Positions 35,548-49,000 of a stretch of DNA of 64,000 bases are shown piece after piece. The stretch is from positions 1 through 64,000 of the forward strand of contig BGZK01002073.1 of assembly GCA_005406025.1 (NCBI GenBank), written 5' to 3'. Position numbers and translations under genes: made by a program. Source of the stretch: Eumeta japonica (lineage: Eukaryota > Arthropoda > Insecta > Lepidoptera > Psychidae). The notes under the pieces were generated by a model. That model saw only the letters and a program-made list of their open reading frames with translations, made no database searches and was not told the DNA's origin. Each line of letters starts with the position of its first letter. Position 1 is the first letter of the stretch.

Positions 35548-36354
35548 CATATCCATTTGCCAGTTTGCCGTATGTCATCGAAATATTTTATACCTTTTAG
35601 AACATATCCATTTGCCAATTTGCCGTATGTCATCGAAATGTTTTGTACCTTTCAGAACATATCCATTTGCCAGTTTGCCGTGTGTCATCGAAATGTTTTG
35701 TGCCTTCCAGAGCATATCCATTTGCCAGTTTGCCGTGTGTCATCGAAATGTTTTGTGCCTTCCAGAACATATCCATTTGCCAGTTTGCCGTGTGTCATCG
35801 AAATGTTTTGTGCCTTCCAGAGCATATCCATTTGCCAGTTTTCGGTATGTCATCGAAATGTTTTGTGCCTTCCAGAACATATCCATTTGCCAGTTTGCCG
35901 TGTGTTATCGAAATATTTTGTGCCTTCCAGAACATATCCATTTGCCAGTTTGCCGTGTGTCATCGAAATGTTTTGTGCCTTCCAGAACATATCCATTTGC
36001 CAGTTTGCCGTGTGTCATCGAAATGTTTTGTGCCTTCCAGAACATATCCATTAGCCAGTTTGCCGTATGTCATCGAAATGTTTTGTGCCTTCCAGAACAT
36101 ATCCATTTGCCAGTTTGCAGATGTCATCGAAATGTTTTGTGCCTTCCAGAACATATCCATTTGCCAGTTTGCCGTATGTCATCGAAATGTTTTGTGCCTT
36201 CCAGAACATATCCATTTGCCAGTTTGCCGTGTGTCATCGAAATGTTTTGTGCCTTCCAGAACATATCCATTTGCCAGTTTGCCGTATGTCATCGAAATGT
36301 TTTGTGCCTTCCAGAACATATCCATTTGCCAGTTTGCCGTGTGTCATCGAAGTC
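35548..36354 (+). repeat. 55-bp minisatellite, about 15 tandem copies
   Basis: Copies start at 35548, 35603, 35658, 35713, 35768, 35823, 35878, 35933, 35988, 36043, 36098, 36152, 36207, 36262 and 36317; the period is 55 bases except one 54-base copy (36098-36151). The unit begins catatccatttgccagttt and contains tcatcgaaatgttttgtgcc. Copies differ by a few substitutions (first copies most divergent). Because 55 is not a multiple of three and the unit lacks stop codons in all three + strand frames, long overlapping open frames of up to 280 codons appear; they are not genes. Confidence 0.97.
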
Positions 36355-39300
36355 TCTCTAGTCGTTCAGACGTTAATACTGACAAAGATACAATCTCACA
36401 AACTTTCACTTTTGCAGTTTGGCCACGCGCGCGGTCGGCCAGCTCAAACAGAGATAGGCCGCTGATTGACGTTTGGCACATTTAACACTTGGCTTCGAAT
36501 CTATCAGCAAACAGAAATAAATCAACGGGAAGTGGGAGGCGAGGGGCGTGCGAGTGAACTCGTGCGGGATCATTGCGCGCGAGTTGATTCACCGGTAACC
36601 GGATTGTAAGGGCACGCGCATAGCTTCGGTGAAGCGAAAAGATAAACTGCTAAATATGGGATTGAATTTGTAAAAAGGAAAATACGAGAGAAAAGTTAGG
36701 GCACTAACGGGAAGGATGGTATTGATGGTCTTCCGCCCGAGGTCTTCTGCATGAGGGAGTGCATATGGTTTCACTATAATATAACTCACGTATACCTGCG
36801 GTAATTAACATAAGTTTTAGGATTCCATAGCAAGGTATAAATTAAACCCTTGTGGTTTGTCATGTCAATGTATATCACAGCCTTATAACTCCGCCATTTT
36901 GTTAAATAATTTAATTAAAAATAAATGTACAAGCAGATAGAGACCTTTTGACTTAAACTTGTGCAATTGCAAATGTCGTTTAAGTTCATTGATCGATATG
37001 AAATCCGGGATGCAGGAACCCCCACCTTTACCAAATTTTTCATCTTACTATTTTTTGGCGAGATAGACCACATAGCTTCGACATTTTATATCTTCAATTG
37101 TGTTATAAGTATATAATTAAGATAATAAGTAATTCAGATATTTAATTTATATCACCTCAAAGAAAAGAACGGAACTTTGTTGCCCGTCTGTTTTTTCTCA
37201 GAACTTTTTCTTAGGAACGGATAGAGACATCGAGTTGAAATTAACATAAAAGCACTAAAGGTCTGCGGTCACTCGGAGGCATTGAAAATCAAACTTGTAG
37301 ATCAACACAATCATAAGATGGGCCTGTGCCACATATTCAACAATTCATTCGTCAAAACCTATAGGGTACTTCTCGCCGACCTAGAATCATGAAATTTTGC
37401 AAAAGGCAGTCTCGCAGCTTGAGTAAAGGGTAAAATAAAAAATCCGAAATCGTTAATTTGTATTTGTAAAAATATAAAAACTACTTATCTGCCATTACAA
37501 ATCGACATTTGCATTTGGAGTATCGGCCGTCATGTACACTGACTCTGCGGTGAAGATTGAAGGTTTTCAAAAATAGCGAACTTGAAAATTTTTTCGAATT
37601 TTTTTTTTTTAAATATTTTTGTTCCAAACCTTCAGGGTACAAATCTCAATAGCACTTATCCGGTTTTGTTTTCGCGTTCGCACTCATCAACTGCAATGCG
37701 GTTTTTACGTACTCCATTTGAAGTTATACCTATTTGAAAGTAAAATACAACATTCTAATCCAGGATTTCTATTTAGTGATCAAACAATTTTTATAAGTTA
37801 AAAATGCAGACGTTAGAGTCGGAAGATACTGGGTGCGAACTCGTATCACGGGCGAGTTGTTGAACTCAATTCAAATTAAGCTACTTGTTCTGTGCCCCGA
37901 AGAGCACGTATATGTTATCACCGTATCGGTTATAACGATTATTAGCAATCCCCAACACTCCCTGAGACAGCGTAGAAGAGGGTTTAAAATTCAAGCGAGG
38001 ACCAAATTTTAATTGTACTTATTTATCGTCTGACCGACATGGCATTTAAGTGTTACGATCTGCATACAATCCGATGTCATTATCGCTACCTCCACCTTAA
38101 TTGTCAATGCATTTCTAAACAGCTTATCCATTTAACGCAAATTCGTCTTTCCCGTTAATCCTTAGCACGGTCGTCATCGGACCACGCTCCGGCCGATTCC
38201 GAGCGAAAGACCAAAGCAACCTCGAATGTCCGTAAATGTAAAGGATATTTAAGGTGTTTCTTTAATATAGACTTATCCAATGTATGTGACATTGTAAACG
38301 TGTTTGTAGTGTCGAAGGCGAAACGCTTGTTCACGTCAATGAAGCTTAAAAGCGCATCGCATCAATGTTTTATAAATATCGCTGTATTCTTGGGCAGTAC
38401 AACGTGTATTTATTCGCCCGTTTAAAAATAAGGCCATTAGAAATAGGCGCGGAATAATAGTAAAAAGCCTTGTAAGCGATCTCATATACCGTTGTGCGTT
38501 ACGAAACGACTCCGGTTGTACATCATCCAATGACGAAACAGCGTTTATAAAGTGATGTGTGTATTCAAGGTTTGAATCGGACACTTTATTAAATAAGATA
38601 GATGTTTCAAAACTATCTCTATGAACGTAAAAGAATACGAGGTTATTTCGGAGTAGCAATTATAGCTGCGTCTAAGAATATTTTCTGATAATTTTAATAG
38701 TTAAAAGACAAATACATGGTTAAAATAACAAAGACAATAGTTATTTCTCACATCTATATGTTAATACATAAAATGAGACTAAAGAATGAATAGGCTACTA
38801 TTTTAATATATAAATTCAGCGAAAGCTTCTCCAAAAGCTCCGAAATGGTGTAAACGCGCTAAGCATTAGACGCAATAGTTGAAAGCAAAGGTCACACGCG
38901 ACGGTATCGCCGCGGCGAGTCCGTGGGCGTTTCATAAGTGCCGTCTGCGCAGTCAGATCGATAATCCGACCTAGAAACACTACGTTATGGCGCTTCTAAC
39001 CCAGACTTGGCGACGCCGCTGCAATGCAGCTAGAAGCGCAGTGCTGCAGCCGATCGATAGGACTCACGGCACAAGGCCAACAAGGCTAACGCGTCGCTGC
39101 GGTCTTGTGGGAACCAAATGATGCACTTTTAGACGAAAACCATCTTTATTCATACCAGAGATACGTTTAATGTGGAAATTGAAGGATGTAATCTAGTGCA
39201 AAATAAAATATACATAGTACTGACATAATTAAATAGCTGTAAAACTATGCTTGTCCCTGGGTCCATTCTCCTTTCAAATTAGCGAAAACTAATTGACCCA

Positions 39301-41872
39301 CTTCCCTTGCCTTGTCCTGTTGGATGCAGCTCGATTATACGTCTAACTATTCTGACAGATTTATCAGATAATTTTGTCTTGAACATCTTTTAAAATAGAT
39401 GTTTGATATTTCACGAATGTAACTAGAAAATATTACGTCGTTAATGTAATCCACTTTAGATATCGCATCATATCAAATCACATTATATCAAGTATTATAC
39501 ACCGTATTCGTTTCCTGATAGTTTTCATATATCAAATAAATCATTATCAAAACTAACACTATCATAATAATTTTGACGTAATTTAAACCTTATGAATAAA
39601 CATGTATAATTTTGAAGTTTATTTTATGTTTTTGAAAATAGGGTGGGGTATAACGATACATGATATTAATCAATAGGAAAAAAAAAGATTGTGCAACCGT
39701 AGATATAAAAATTCCTATACTTGCTTTTTTCACATTTCATTTATCCGCTATGATCGACTCCGCTATGAATTTCCTAGCTATATCATCAATTCTTAATTTT
39801 TGTGTCAAATAACAACTGAGAAAAAGGATGTAACTAAGAGACAAAAAGCAAACTACCCAATAAAATTATTTCGTATGAGTTCCGTTTTAAATTTTTGTAA
39901 AAAGTACCTACGTATAATTATTACATATTGTACCTACAACTATACATATGCAATTGTAATGCAATATTTTGTTATAAGTCGGTTTATTCTAGCGGTACCG
40001 GTGAGTCTAGACTTAAAGGCCTGCAGACCAAAACATTACTAGCCGTTCTCGACAATCGATACGATGGCAGTATAGACAAACCGTGTCGTGTGACGGCGGT
40101 ATTACTCGAGTGCCTTCTGAAACTATTTTATTTATAATTTTCTGACTACTAAAATCATCGTTTTTTTTTAAATGTAACAAATCATCATAAAAGAAGGTCA
40201 TATGAAACGCAAAAGGAGAACATTCAAAGGCAATACGGTCATATATACCTACCACTTACTCAGAGTATGACGTGGCTTAATCTCGATGACGTAATCGAAA
40301 AGTATGTTAATGACACCCAGTCGAGCTATTAAATTGGGTAGAATTTTTGATATTCATCTATAAATCTATTTATTTAAACAACATATATTTAAGTTCGAGT
40401 TCAGAAATGAGACGAGTTCACGAAATAATGAACCAGTGTAATTAATAAGTGTTTATATTTCGTTGTATAAAAAAACTCTAAAAACGACTTTTCAAAATTC
40501 TTATAATAATTTTATTGGTTGATAACACTATTCGAAGCGTTTGTAATAACAATATTGGTTGAACACTTCCAAAATACCTTAACATCGTTTTTCAGATCTG
40601 CGTAATATTGTCTGTGAATAAACAGATTTATTTTGCACCGATGATCTAGATACTACGATCGTGTAATTTAGTTTAAGCAATGCTTTTTTACCTTTTTGTA
40701 ATGCATGTTAGCAATTATTTCAAGAAGAAAATACACAACAGTTTAAAATTTTTAACTTTTTTTTTTGAGTTATAGCTTTTTATAATGAAGTAGATTATAA
40801 TATCGTAGATATATCTGTTGTTCTAGATTTTTGTCTTACAGTTGCTAAATAGAATGAAACTACGAAGAGATTATTCATAAATTGCGTCACGGGAATTTCC
40901 TTGTCACACATCGTCACATTTGTGTGACCACTCCACACCACACTGTAACATCTGGTGCGATGTTATATGTTTAGCAACTATTTAGATATTATTAAACGAG
41001 AACAGCGTTGTCAAAATAAAGTTTAGCGACAAGATAAAAAATTTTAAGTTTTAATATTTTGTTTTATATATGTGACGTCACGAAACTTATACCTAATTCG
41101 TCTCTCACCCTCTTCTGTCACACTTTGTATACCCCCTCCCGCCCGTGTAACGTGTGACGCAATTTATGGATGGCGCCGTAGCTCCGGGAAATAGCTACAA
41201 GGCAATCCGGAACCTTCTAAGCAAAATGAAATCCCATGTGGCCACGTTGCAAACGGAAACAAAATCTCAGGCACGTCATCGCATTAGAAAACAGTCTAAG
41301 AATAACTTTTCAAGGTTTGCTTACTTACCTAACACCTCTATCAGAGATAAGTACGCATGATGATATCCGGCCCTAATACATAATTTATACAAATAGAATA
41401 TTATGGCAGAATCGATGCAACGTTCTCGAAGAAAAACAAGATCTATTCCCGTTCTCGGTGCGCAGACACGGAATATCGAGAGACTCGAGTGAGGCTCTGT
41501 TGGCGAAACATTCGAATCGAAACGTATGTTAAAGGTCACAAAATATAGTACGTTACGTAAACAAGTTATATATAGGATACGACGTCGCTTCCTAATGTAC
41601 GTGAGTGTGAAATAGCAAGAAACAAGCAACAATGTTTCTTTTATCGTCAATAGCGCTCCACGTATTGACCACTTGCTAAAACTTGACGTTAAAATTTAGT
41701 ATTTAAGAGAAATTCATTTCGTTTACAATTACGGCATAATTTATACATAAGTAGAAATGGAAAAAATAAATGGAAGGTGTTATCGAGTCTAACGATGAAT
41801 GAAAAATTTTATGCACAATAAATTAATATTTCATTATGAAAATATTGCCAATATTGCCAACATACTTTCAGA

Positions 41873-41874
<2 letters not shown>

Positions 41875-41939
<65 letters not shown>
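41875..41939. repeat. (AT)n microsatellite
   Basis: About 32 uninterrupted AT dinucleotides. It is likely to vary in length between individuals. Confidence 0.97.
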
Positions 41940-41942
<3 letters not shown>

Positions 41943-41992
41943 TTAAGTAATCATACAATACCAAAACAACATTGATTTTAACACGCTTTTTT

Positions 41993-42278
41993 AAGCTTGG
42001 GTTGTAACTATGTATGTAATGTAATCTTTGAGCGTAATTTTCATCGGTTTCTAGAAGTCTGATCAACTTGAAACTTTGCACACATCTTAAGGACCGATGA
42101 CAATACAATAATTTGATAACAGTTTCCCATTATCCTTATTAGGACCGCAAGGATTAATATAAGCTTGGGTTGTATGTATCTATGTATGTAACGGAATCTT
42201 TGAGCTTAATTTTCACCATTTTCACCAATACAATATTTTGATAAGTTTATCCTCTTATCCTGATCAGGATCGCCAGGA
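41993..42278 (+). repeat. Diverged tandem duplication with AAGCTTGGGTTGTA start
   Basis: The block starting aagcttgggttgtaact at 41993 recurs at 42161 (168 bases later) as aagcttgggttgtatgtatc, with tatgtatgtaa…ggaatctttgagc and caatacaat…ttttgata shared afterwards. The second copy lacks an internal stretch of the first. It adjoins the AT microsatellite and looks like part of an interspersed repeat. Confidence 0.7.
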
Positions 42279-45200
42279 TCGAATAATTTCGTCACGTATT
42301 GTCTGCGTGAGAGCAAGTGGGTTGCTCTATATACGAAAAATGTGGCACAAAGCGCCCCACGCTTTTTCCACAATAATACTAGTATTTTTCGTCATTGTTC
42401 ATTATTTTTTTGAGTTCATATTAAGGATTATTTTTCACTTTTTAGTTTAATGTGCTTTAAAAACGTGTTTTTTTAGTTTTTTTTAACTATATTTATTTTT
42501 AGTAATGTATGATCAATATATCTAGGTACATATAATGCATACAATATTTATGTTAATTGTAACACGGTAGCAGTGTAAACACAGTAACGATTACACTGTT
42601 AATTTTAACATTACACTGTTTTATATTATTATTACGAATTTATTATTAATAGAATTATTAGCTTGCATTACGCAAGGAGTATGTCGAACGAGGCTATAAC
42701 TAGATACCTCACATACAAAGTCTGATCGGGATTCGAATTTGGCAAGAGGTCAAGAGAATTTTGTCGAGAATTGCTGAACGCTATCATTAGTATGATAACT
42801 AATGCAAAACGATCGTTTGAGGAAGACCAAGTGGTACGATTTTCGAATCGATATTAAATATTAAAATTTTCATTAATAACAAAAACAGAAAACAAAATTG
42901 TAATCTGATGAACCGTGAACGGAAATAACAAAGATTATTTTCTGTGTCTTTATTGAAAAATGAATTTATAACGTGTCAAAACACTTTTTCACTCGAATGA
43001 AGACGTCATAATTACAGCGATCACCATTGAACACCTACAGCGTCAATCGCCTATACCGTGAGGGTACATGAGTGGCGCATTTATCCGCTCTTACCAAAAA
43101 AGTAACAGCTGGACCTCATAGTATTGTAATTGCATTAAAAATAACAGTTCACAAAGTCGGTAACTTTCTGATAGAAAATCGTTAACACATACCTGATCAT
43201 CATCTATCAATAAATTATATTACAAAAATGTATTGCAGTACAACAAAAACAGTAACTTGGATTTAAGTGGCTAATAGTTAAATTATTTTATCTAATTTTT
43301 CTCTATGTTCTAAAAATTTACTTTTCTCTATCTCAATAGAAAAAAAAGCAAACGGTTAAATGAACAAATATGAGACTGAGAAATCAGTGAAAAACAAACT
43401 AGATAATAAAAACATTTGATTGCTTACTACATAAATTAATCAACAGTTGTGGTCTAGTCCAGCTGGTTTTTATTTAGTAAATTAATTAATTTCATTATTT
43501 TTTTTTAATAAATTTCCCTTTTGAAGTGCTCCTCCAAAAACCCACGGTATTTGCTCCTTACGATTTTTAAAACAAAATCCTAGCACATTTCAACCATAAA
43601 AATATCCATAGCATTTCAAATATTTATAGGCACCTAACTTAATTTCTAAATGTATTTATAATAACCAGCACCCAGTGGCCTTAACAAGTATTACCTTGTA
43701 TTGCGCTCATAGTGGTTTAATATCAACTACTCTTGGGGCAGGTGCACGAGATCACAGCACTTGCAAGTACAAAGCGTAGGACGATCCAACAATGACTGAA
43801 TCTTCACGTGAGCAAGATAAGACGTAGGCTGATACTACCTACTGAAATACGTTCGAAGCGTTAATTTACGGTTCGTAAAACATTCGGGTGATAACTCAAT
43901 TTGTCGACGCAAAGCACAATGCTTGTACTGTCGGCAAGCGGAAAGTTAGGTTTCATTGGGTCCGTAGCTGACTTTCTGTTCTTCCTTGACACGTATGTGT
44001 ATCGATCACTTCTTTGTAAACTATTTTATATTACACGACTCTAGAAGGCCTTGTACGATCCGTATTAAAGACATTCAATAATGAAATATCTCATCAACAC
44101 ATGTGCCACTTCGGCGATCAACCTGATGCAATATAAAAACGGCTAATTAAAGCTAATGAATTTTATGTAATACCCACATATAAGTGCATGATAAACGTCT
44201 GATTTTTCAATTATATTTAAGAAAATTGACCGTTTGATAGGTAGAATTGACATTTGGTTGTGATTACAAAACCTTTTATTGTACGTGGCTGTTCAGATTC
44301 ATATAGGTATTACGGCAAAGATTTTAAGATTCTTAACCGACTTCAAAAAAAGGAGAAGTTTTTATCTTTGTCTGTATGTATTTTTTTTATTCATACTCTC
44401 AGCATACATATGGTCAATGACATACATGTCATTAAAAAATCATCTATTGTAATAAGTACTCCGGAAAAATATTTCAAATTCTACATTGTATTAACAATTT
44501 TAGAACACGCTGAGATAGATGGAAAACAAACCTTCGTGAAGTATTTCCGTGATTATTTTAGACTAAAGTGGTTTGATTAGTACTTGAGTGAAGAATGTCG
44601 GGTGCTCTATTCTAACTTTTAAAGTATTTATCAGAATGTGTAACACACCGACAAAATATTTTATTAAAGTTATAGTAAAGTATACTTAGCTAAATGTAAA
44701 GTATACTTAGCTAAATATATAAGTCATAATCTTTTATATATTACTTACTCAAAAATTTAAAATAGTGAAAAGAAACCAACAAAATTAATACCTATGCACA
44801 TGGAAAGATTAATTTCAAACTTTTTGCGTATAAAACAAATTTTTAAATTTTTTATACGAAATATCGTTATTTTTATGTTTTTTGTCTTTAGAATACAGCA
44901 ATGACAATTCTTATCGTAAACTTCCACTTTCATCCTTGAAAAAGTTTGTCTAAACAAAATCCTAACTCAAATTCCAAATTTTAATATCATGCACGAGGTG
45001 TGTAACTGAATAAACGAATTCAAGAGAACCGAGCGCGATAGATAGGTATGATCAAAAATCATATTTTTTTTAATAATCATAAATGTAAATTTACAAAAAT
45101 TCTCGTCTATCCGTAATTGATTAACGGCACGATCTTAACCGGTTCTTCTCTAGCCTACTCGCCTCGCTCGCCTTGACTGCTCAAATGGTTTGGTTGACCT

Positions 45201-45567
45201 GCCGCCACTGATAGCGGTTTGAGCCCCAAACATACTTAATGCTCGACATTCGAAAAGGTGACTAAAAAAAAAAGGAGATTGATTCCGAAATTTATTTTAT
45301 TACGTCAAATGTTCATACGTCGTAATAAAAACTATAAAAAAAGAATAAAAAAACGTTTTTTTTTCCTCTTTCCTCTCAAAAATGAAAAGGTTAAAAGATT
45401 CTATAATTAGTAATACGTTTGAAATGTACAGTATTTTAATAACTATATTTTAAACAGACGTCATATAAAGTATTAATTACAATCGTATCTTAACGGTTAA
45501 TTCTTTAGTATTATGCTATGCTGTTGTTTTGTTATTTTGTCCTGTTGCAAACGTAGAATAGATGCCT

Positions 45568-46088
45568 AGGGAGGCGATTCTCGGGCCATGTGGAAATTGT
45601 CACACGAGGCAATTTTTAAATGTAAAACTTCATTATATTACGTACAAAATATGACGAAACATGTCAATTGATGGATAAAATATGTATTCTCATCACCTAC
45701 AGAAACTTAAAATAGTTCCCTTTAAGAGATTATGGATTTTTAATAGGTATTAGAATATATAATATTTAAAACGGAAAAAGTGGAGTTTTAAAGCCTTTCC
45801 AATCTGGAATAAAAAGACCGTGGGACGAGAGCAGTAGGGCGACTGATTGGTCATGATTTCATTGAAATAAGGTGTTGCTCATCGTATTGATCTTCTAAAT
45901 TTGACGAGTGACAATGTCGTGTGCTAGAGTTGACCTGTTACATGTCACATAAAAGCTTTGTGACAATTGTTTCAGCTTGGAAATTGAGAATATTGAATTA
46001 GTGTTCTCGTTTGACAATTATCATTTCTTATGAAATAAAAAAAATGTCTCATGTGACAATTTCCACATGGCCCGAGAATCGCCTCCCT
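45568..46088. mobile_element. Non-autonomous DNA transposon with perfect 37-bp terminal inverted repeats
   Basis: AGGGAGGCGATTCTCGGGCC plus the following 17 bases at 45568-45604 are matched exactly by the reverse complement of 46052-46088. The perfect ends over 521 bases suggest recent movement. The AGGG terminus preceded by C or CT recalls hAT ends, but no clear 8-bp target duplication was found. The interior has no coding potential. It abuts a G+C-rich stretch at 46089-46190. Confidence 0.85.
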
Positions 46089-49000
46089 GGTTGTCCAGCC
46101 TGTGCTGCGCGTGCGCGCGGCTCGGGCGGCCGCCGGCCTTGGGCGGTGATGTCATCGCCTCCACCGCCTGCATCATCTCGGGTACCTCGTCATTTAATAC
46201 TTATTTACACGTTACCGGATAATCCGGTTGTTGTTTATATATTTTGCTGTGCCCATATAATGTGTGCCTTTATATTGACAATGCCCTGATTATAGGAAAA
46301 ATCTATTAAATATATGAATTTTTTGAGACCTTAGTAGTTTAATGGGTGAGATCTATGTTTTAAGTCGATAGGTTTGATCAATTTGGTTACGTTTGATACA
46401 AATTTTCGACGTCAACAAATGTACCACATACCGATGATGTTATGTAAACTGAGTGACAAGTCACTGCCACATACCCATCAACTTTTCTCATTATTAAATA
46501 AGAAAGTAATTATTGAAATATACTTCCTGGAATATTATTATTCAATATAATTTTATTTATTATTAAATTTTATAGAGACAAAGCAAGGTACTGCGAGGTT
46601 ATCTTCGTTCTTTATGTGTAAAGATTATAAAAATGCTCGTTAATTAGGTGGCCTTAATTATATTAAATCTATTTTGTATACAACCTTAATATTAGTAAAA
46701 TTAAAAAAAGGATAAAATTCAACGGAGAATAAGATCGTAACTAAGTAATTTAATAAAACTAAATTAATTATTTACTTATTAAATATTATAATAGTGTTAC
46801 ATCCTATTTGATTTGTAATATTTGATTGCCTAAAATTCATAAAAATATTAATTTCACAAGTATCTTTCTTACACAAAAACTGGATAAGTACCCACATATT
46901 ATTTATGTCTAATAGATAAGTAGATATAAAAATCTTCAATGTCTAAAAGGTACAGTAATTCAATAGGAAATACTAAAATCAAAATTATAAGTCAGAAAAG
47001 TTAAAAATTTAAATTTTTGGTAGGTACACTTTTTTGCCAAGCGCCGTAATGGAGAGTCCTTTGCATATAATATTTATAACATGGCTGCCTGCTTATGTGC
47101 ATACATCCACCTACAACATCATCATAAATCATAGAACATATACATCATTCATTCCGCTGATAAAATTAAATATTCCATCACACCGGATTATCTCGACACT
47201 TACGTAATTTCTTCACATAAAATATTTTACGCGACCGCACCCGTACATTCGCGACGTCGACGACGCTCCGGCCGCGGCGCACGCGCTCCGTACACTTAAC
47301 AGTACCTACACACTTCCTGATATTGCTGCGCAGATTTGTATTGTCCTTGATACGTTATTGTAGCGGCCATCTAGCGCGAATCATATACGATGCTGAATCG
47401 GTTCGATACACGACTGTACCAAAATGTGTTGTTACATCATCGCCGAAACACGTTTGGACTGTAATTTGTAAACAATAGTCACGAGATAGCTTGTGGTAAA
47501 CTTAAAAAAAATTGAGGAATTACATATAACAGATAAATGATATAAATAAATATGAATTTATTTTCTCCGACAAAATACCTTGAAACTAAAAAAAGTTGTT
47601 CTGTTTTTTAAGGCCCGATCGCGATAATAATTCTGGAGCCTCCACAGTAGCGCCGTCGGTTCATTTGTACGTTTTAAATATGTTTTTTGAGAACCTTAAA
47701 AGGTATAATGAAACCCTTCTAATAATGACTTCGTTGTCCGTCTACAATTCTGTCAAGACCCTTTTGTCTTTAATACCTACAACTTCATACTCCTGTCATA
47801 CTCTGTCTTCGTACTCGTTTAACTAATTAAACGCAATAGCAAAGTATAGCACAATAGACATGCATTTTTGTAGATTCTAATTGACATTAAAATTATAGGT
47901 CCTTCATAAAGAATTTGAATCCTAAGATGTAGGTGGGCGTTGGGTCTCGCAACTTAACTCAGGGAAACAGTCTAAAAATTACCTATTTCTAAAGCTGAAG
48001 TTATTAAGGTTCTTTTGGTTTCAACTCACTTATTGACGAAAATATTTTGAAAAAAAATTATAAAAATAAAAATTAATTCTCCCACAATTATTCCCGAAAG
48101 CAATGTGCGCAAATTATAAATAATATCGTATTTCATATATGAGAATTCAAAAAATGTAAATATTAAAATTTAGAGTGGCCTTATTATGCATTTTTTAAAT
48201 ATATTATGTTGTATTAAAAGTGAACGCGATTTTTCTTCATAGATGAGTATAACAAATGTACTTAATAGGTGCGGAACCATTAGTGGACGAGTGAGATTCG
48301 CACATGACGACAATAGATAAGAATATTCTGCGTGGTAGGATAACGAGACCCCTACACTATAAGAATTAAATTTTAAATATGCCTCTTCTACGCCCAAAGC
48401 GAACATGTCTATCCGAAGCATCGATCTCCTAAAAGCGGTCATTTTACAAATCAAAAGAAGGATTTATTTACAAAGACCATCCCATTTGTCATTACGCTAC
48501 TTAAATCTGAGGAATAAACGAGGGTATCATTAAAATTTCCAATTAAAACTGAGTGTTGCAATATCGGTTTCGAAATTACTATACTTGAGTATAAACATAG
48601 ACGCATTGTTTCCTAATTGACGTTTCCTTCGTGAATATCCTGTTGAATGATTGAAACAGATTAAGAATGTCAATCGAACTAAACATGATGAATATTACAG
48701 TATGTAAAATAATATTATGTATATTAATAACATTATAGTACGTAGGTGACGACAAACCTCCAACTCGTGTCCTGCAATTTATACTTAGGCCTACGCCGAA
48801 CGTTTCCTCATTACAGTAAGGTCGATTTCGCAATGCACTTGGATTGTTTTTAAATTGCTCCAGACAGCAATAGCGATCCACAAATAGGCCATGACAAATA
48901 ATGAAACTGCAAGAATTGTTAGTTGGTGTTAATAGACTATGACATATTTTAAAACTTTTTAAAAAATTTTCTCGTATTCTTCCTTGACAATTCGTAAAAT

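Larger units (their letters stand above)
36355..45567. other. Repeat-rich DNA, candidate first intron of the 11-mer gene
   Basis: No supportable coding gene. Sequence at 40865-41170 has the 'gtgacgtcacgaaac…cgtgtgacgcaatttatggatggc' pattern of a widespread lepidopteran repeat. 44325-44390 carries the common 'accgacttcaaaaaaaggag' motif. CpG-rich patches occur at about 36420-36640 and 38880-39110. A 107-codon minus frame at 38336-38659 is unrecognised. Confidence 0.5.

Noticed and set aside
35548..36354. CRISPR-like array
   Set aside because: Copies are contiguous with no unique spacers, and the window is animal DNA.
35422..36485. Overlapping open frames of 210, 249, 280 and 132 codons, Cys-rich
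   Set aside because: They are the same 55-bp minisatellite read in three frames; no start context, no splice logic and no codon constraint.
44254..44580. 108-codon + strand frame
   Set aside because: It contains the common 'accgacttcaaaaaaaggag' repeat motif and no protein family signature.
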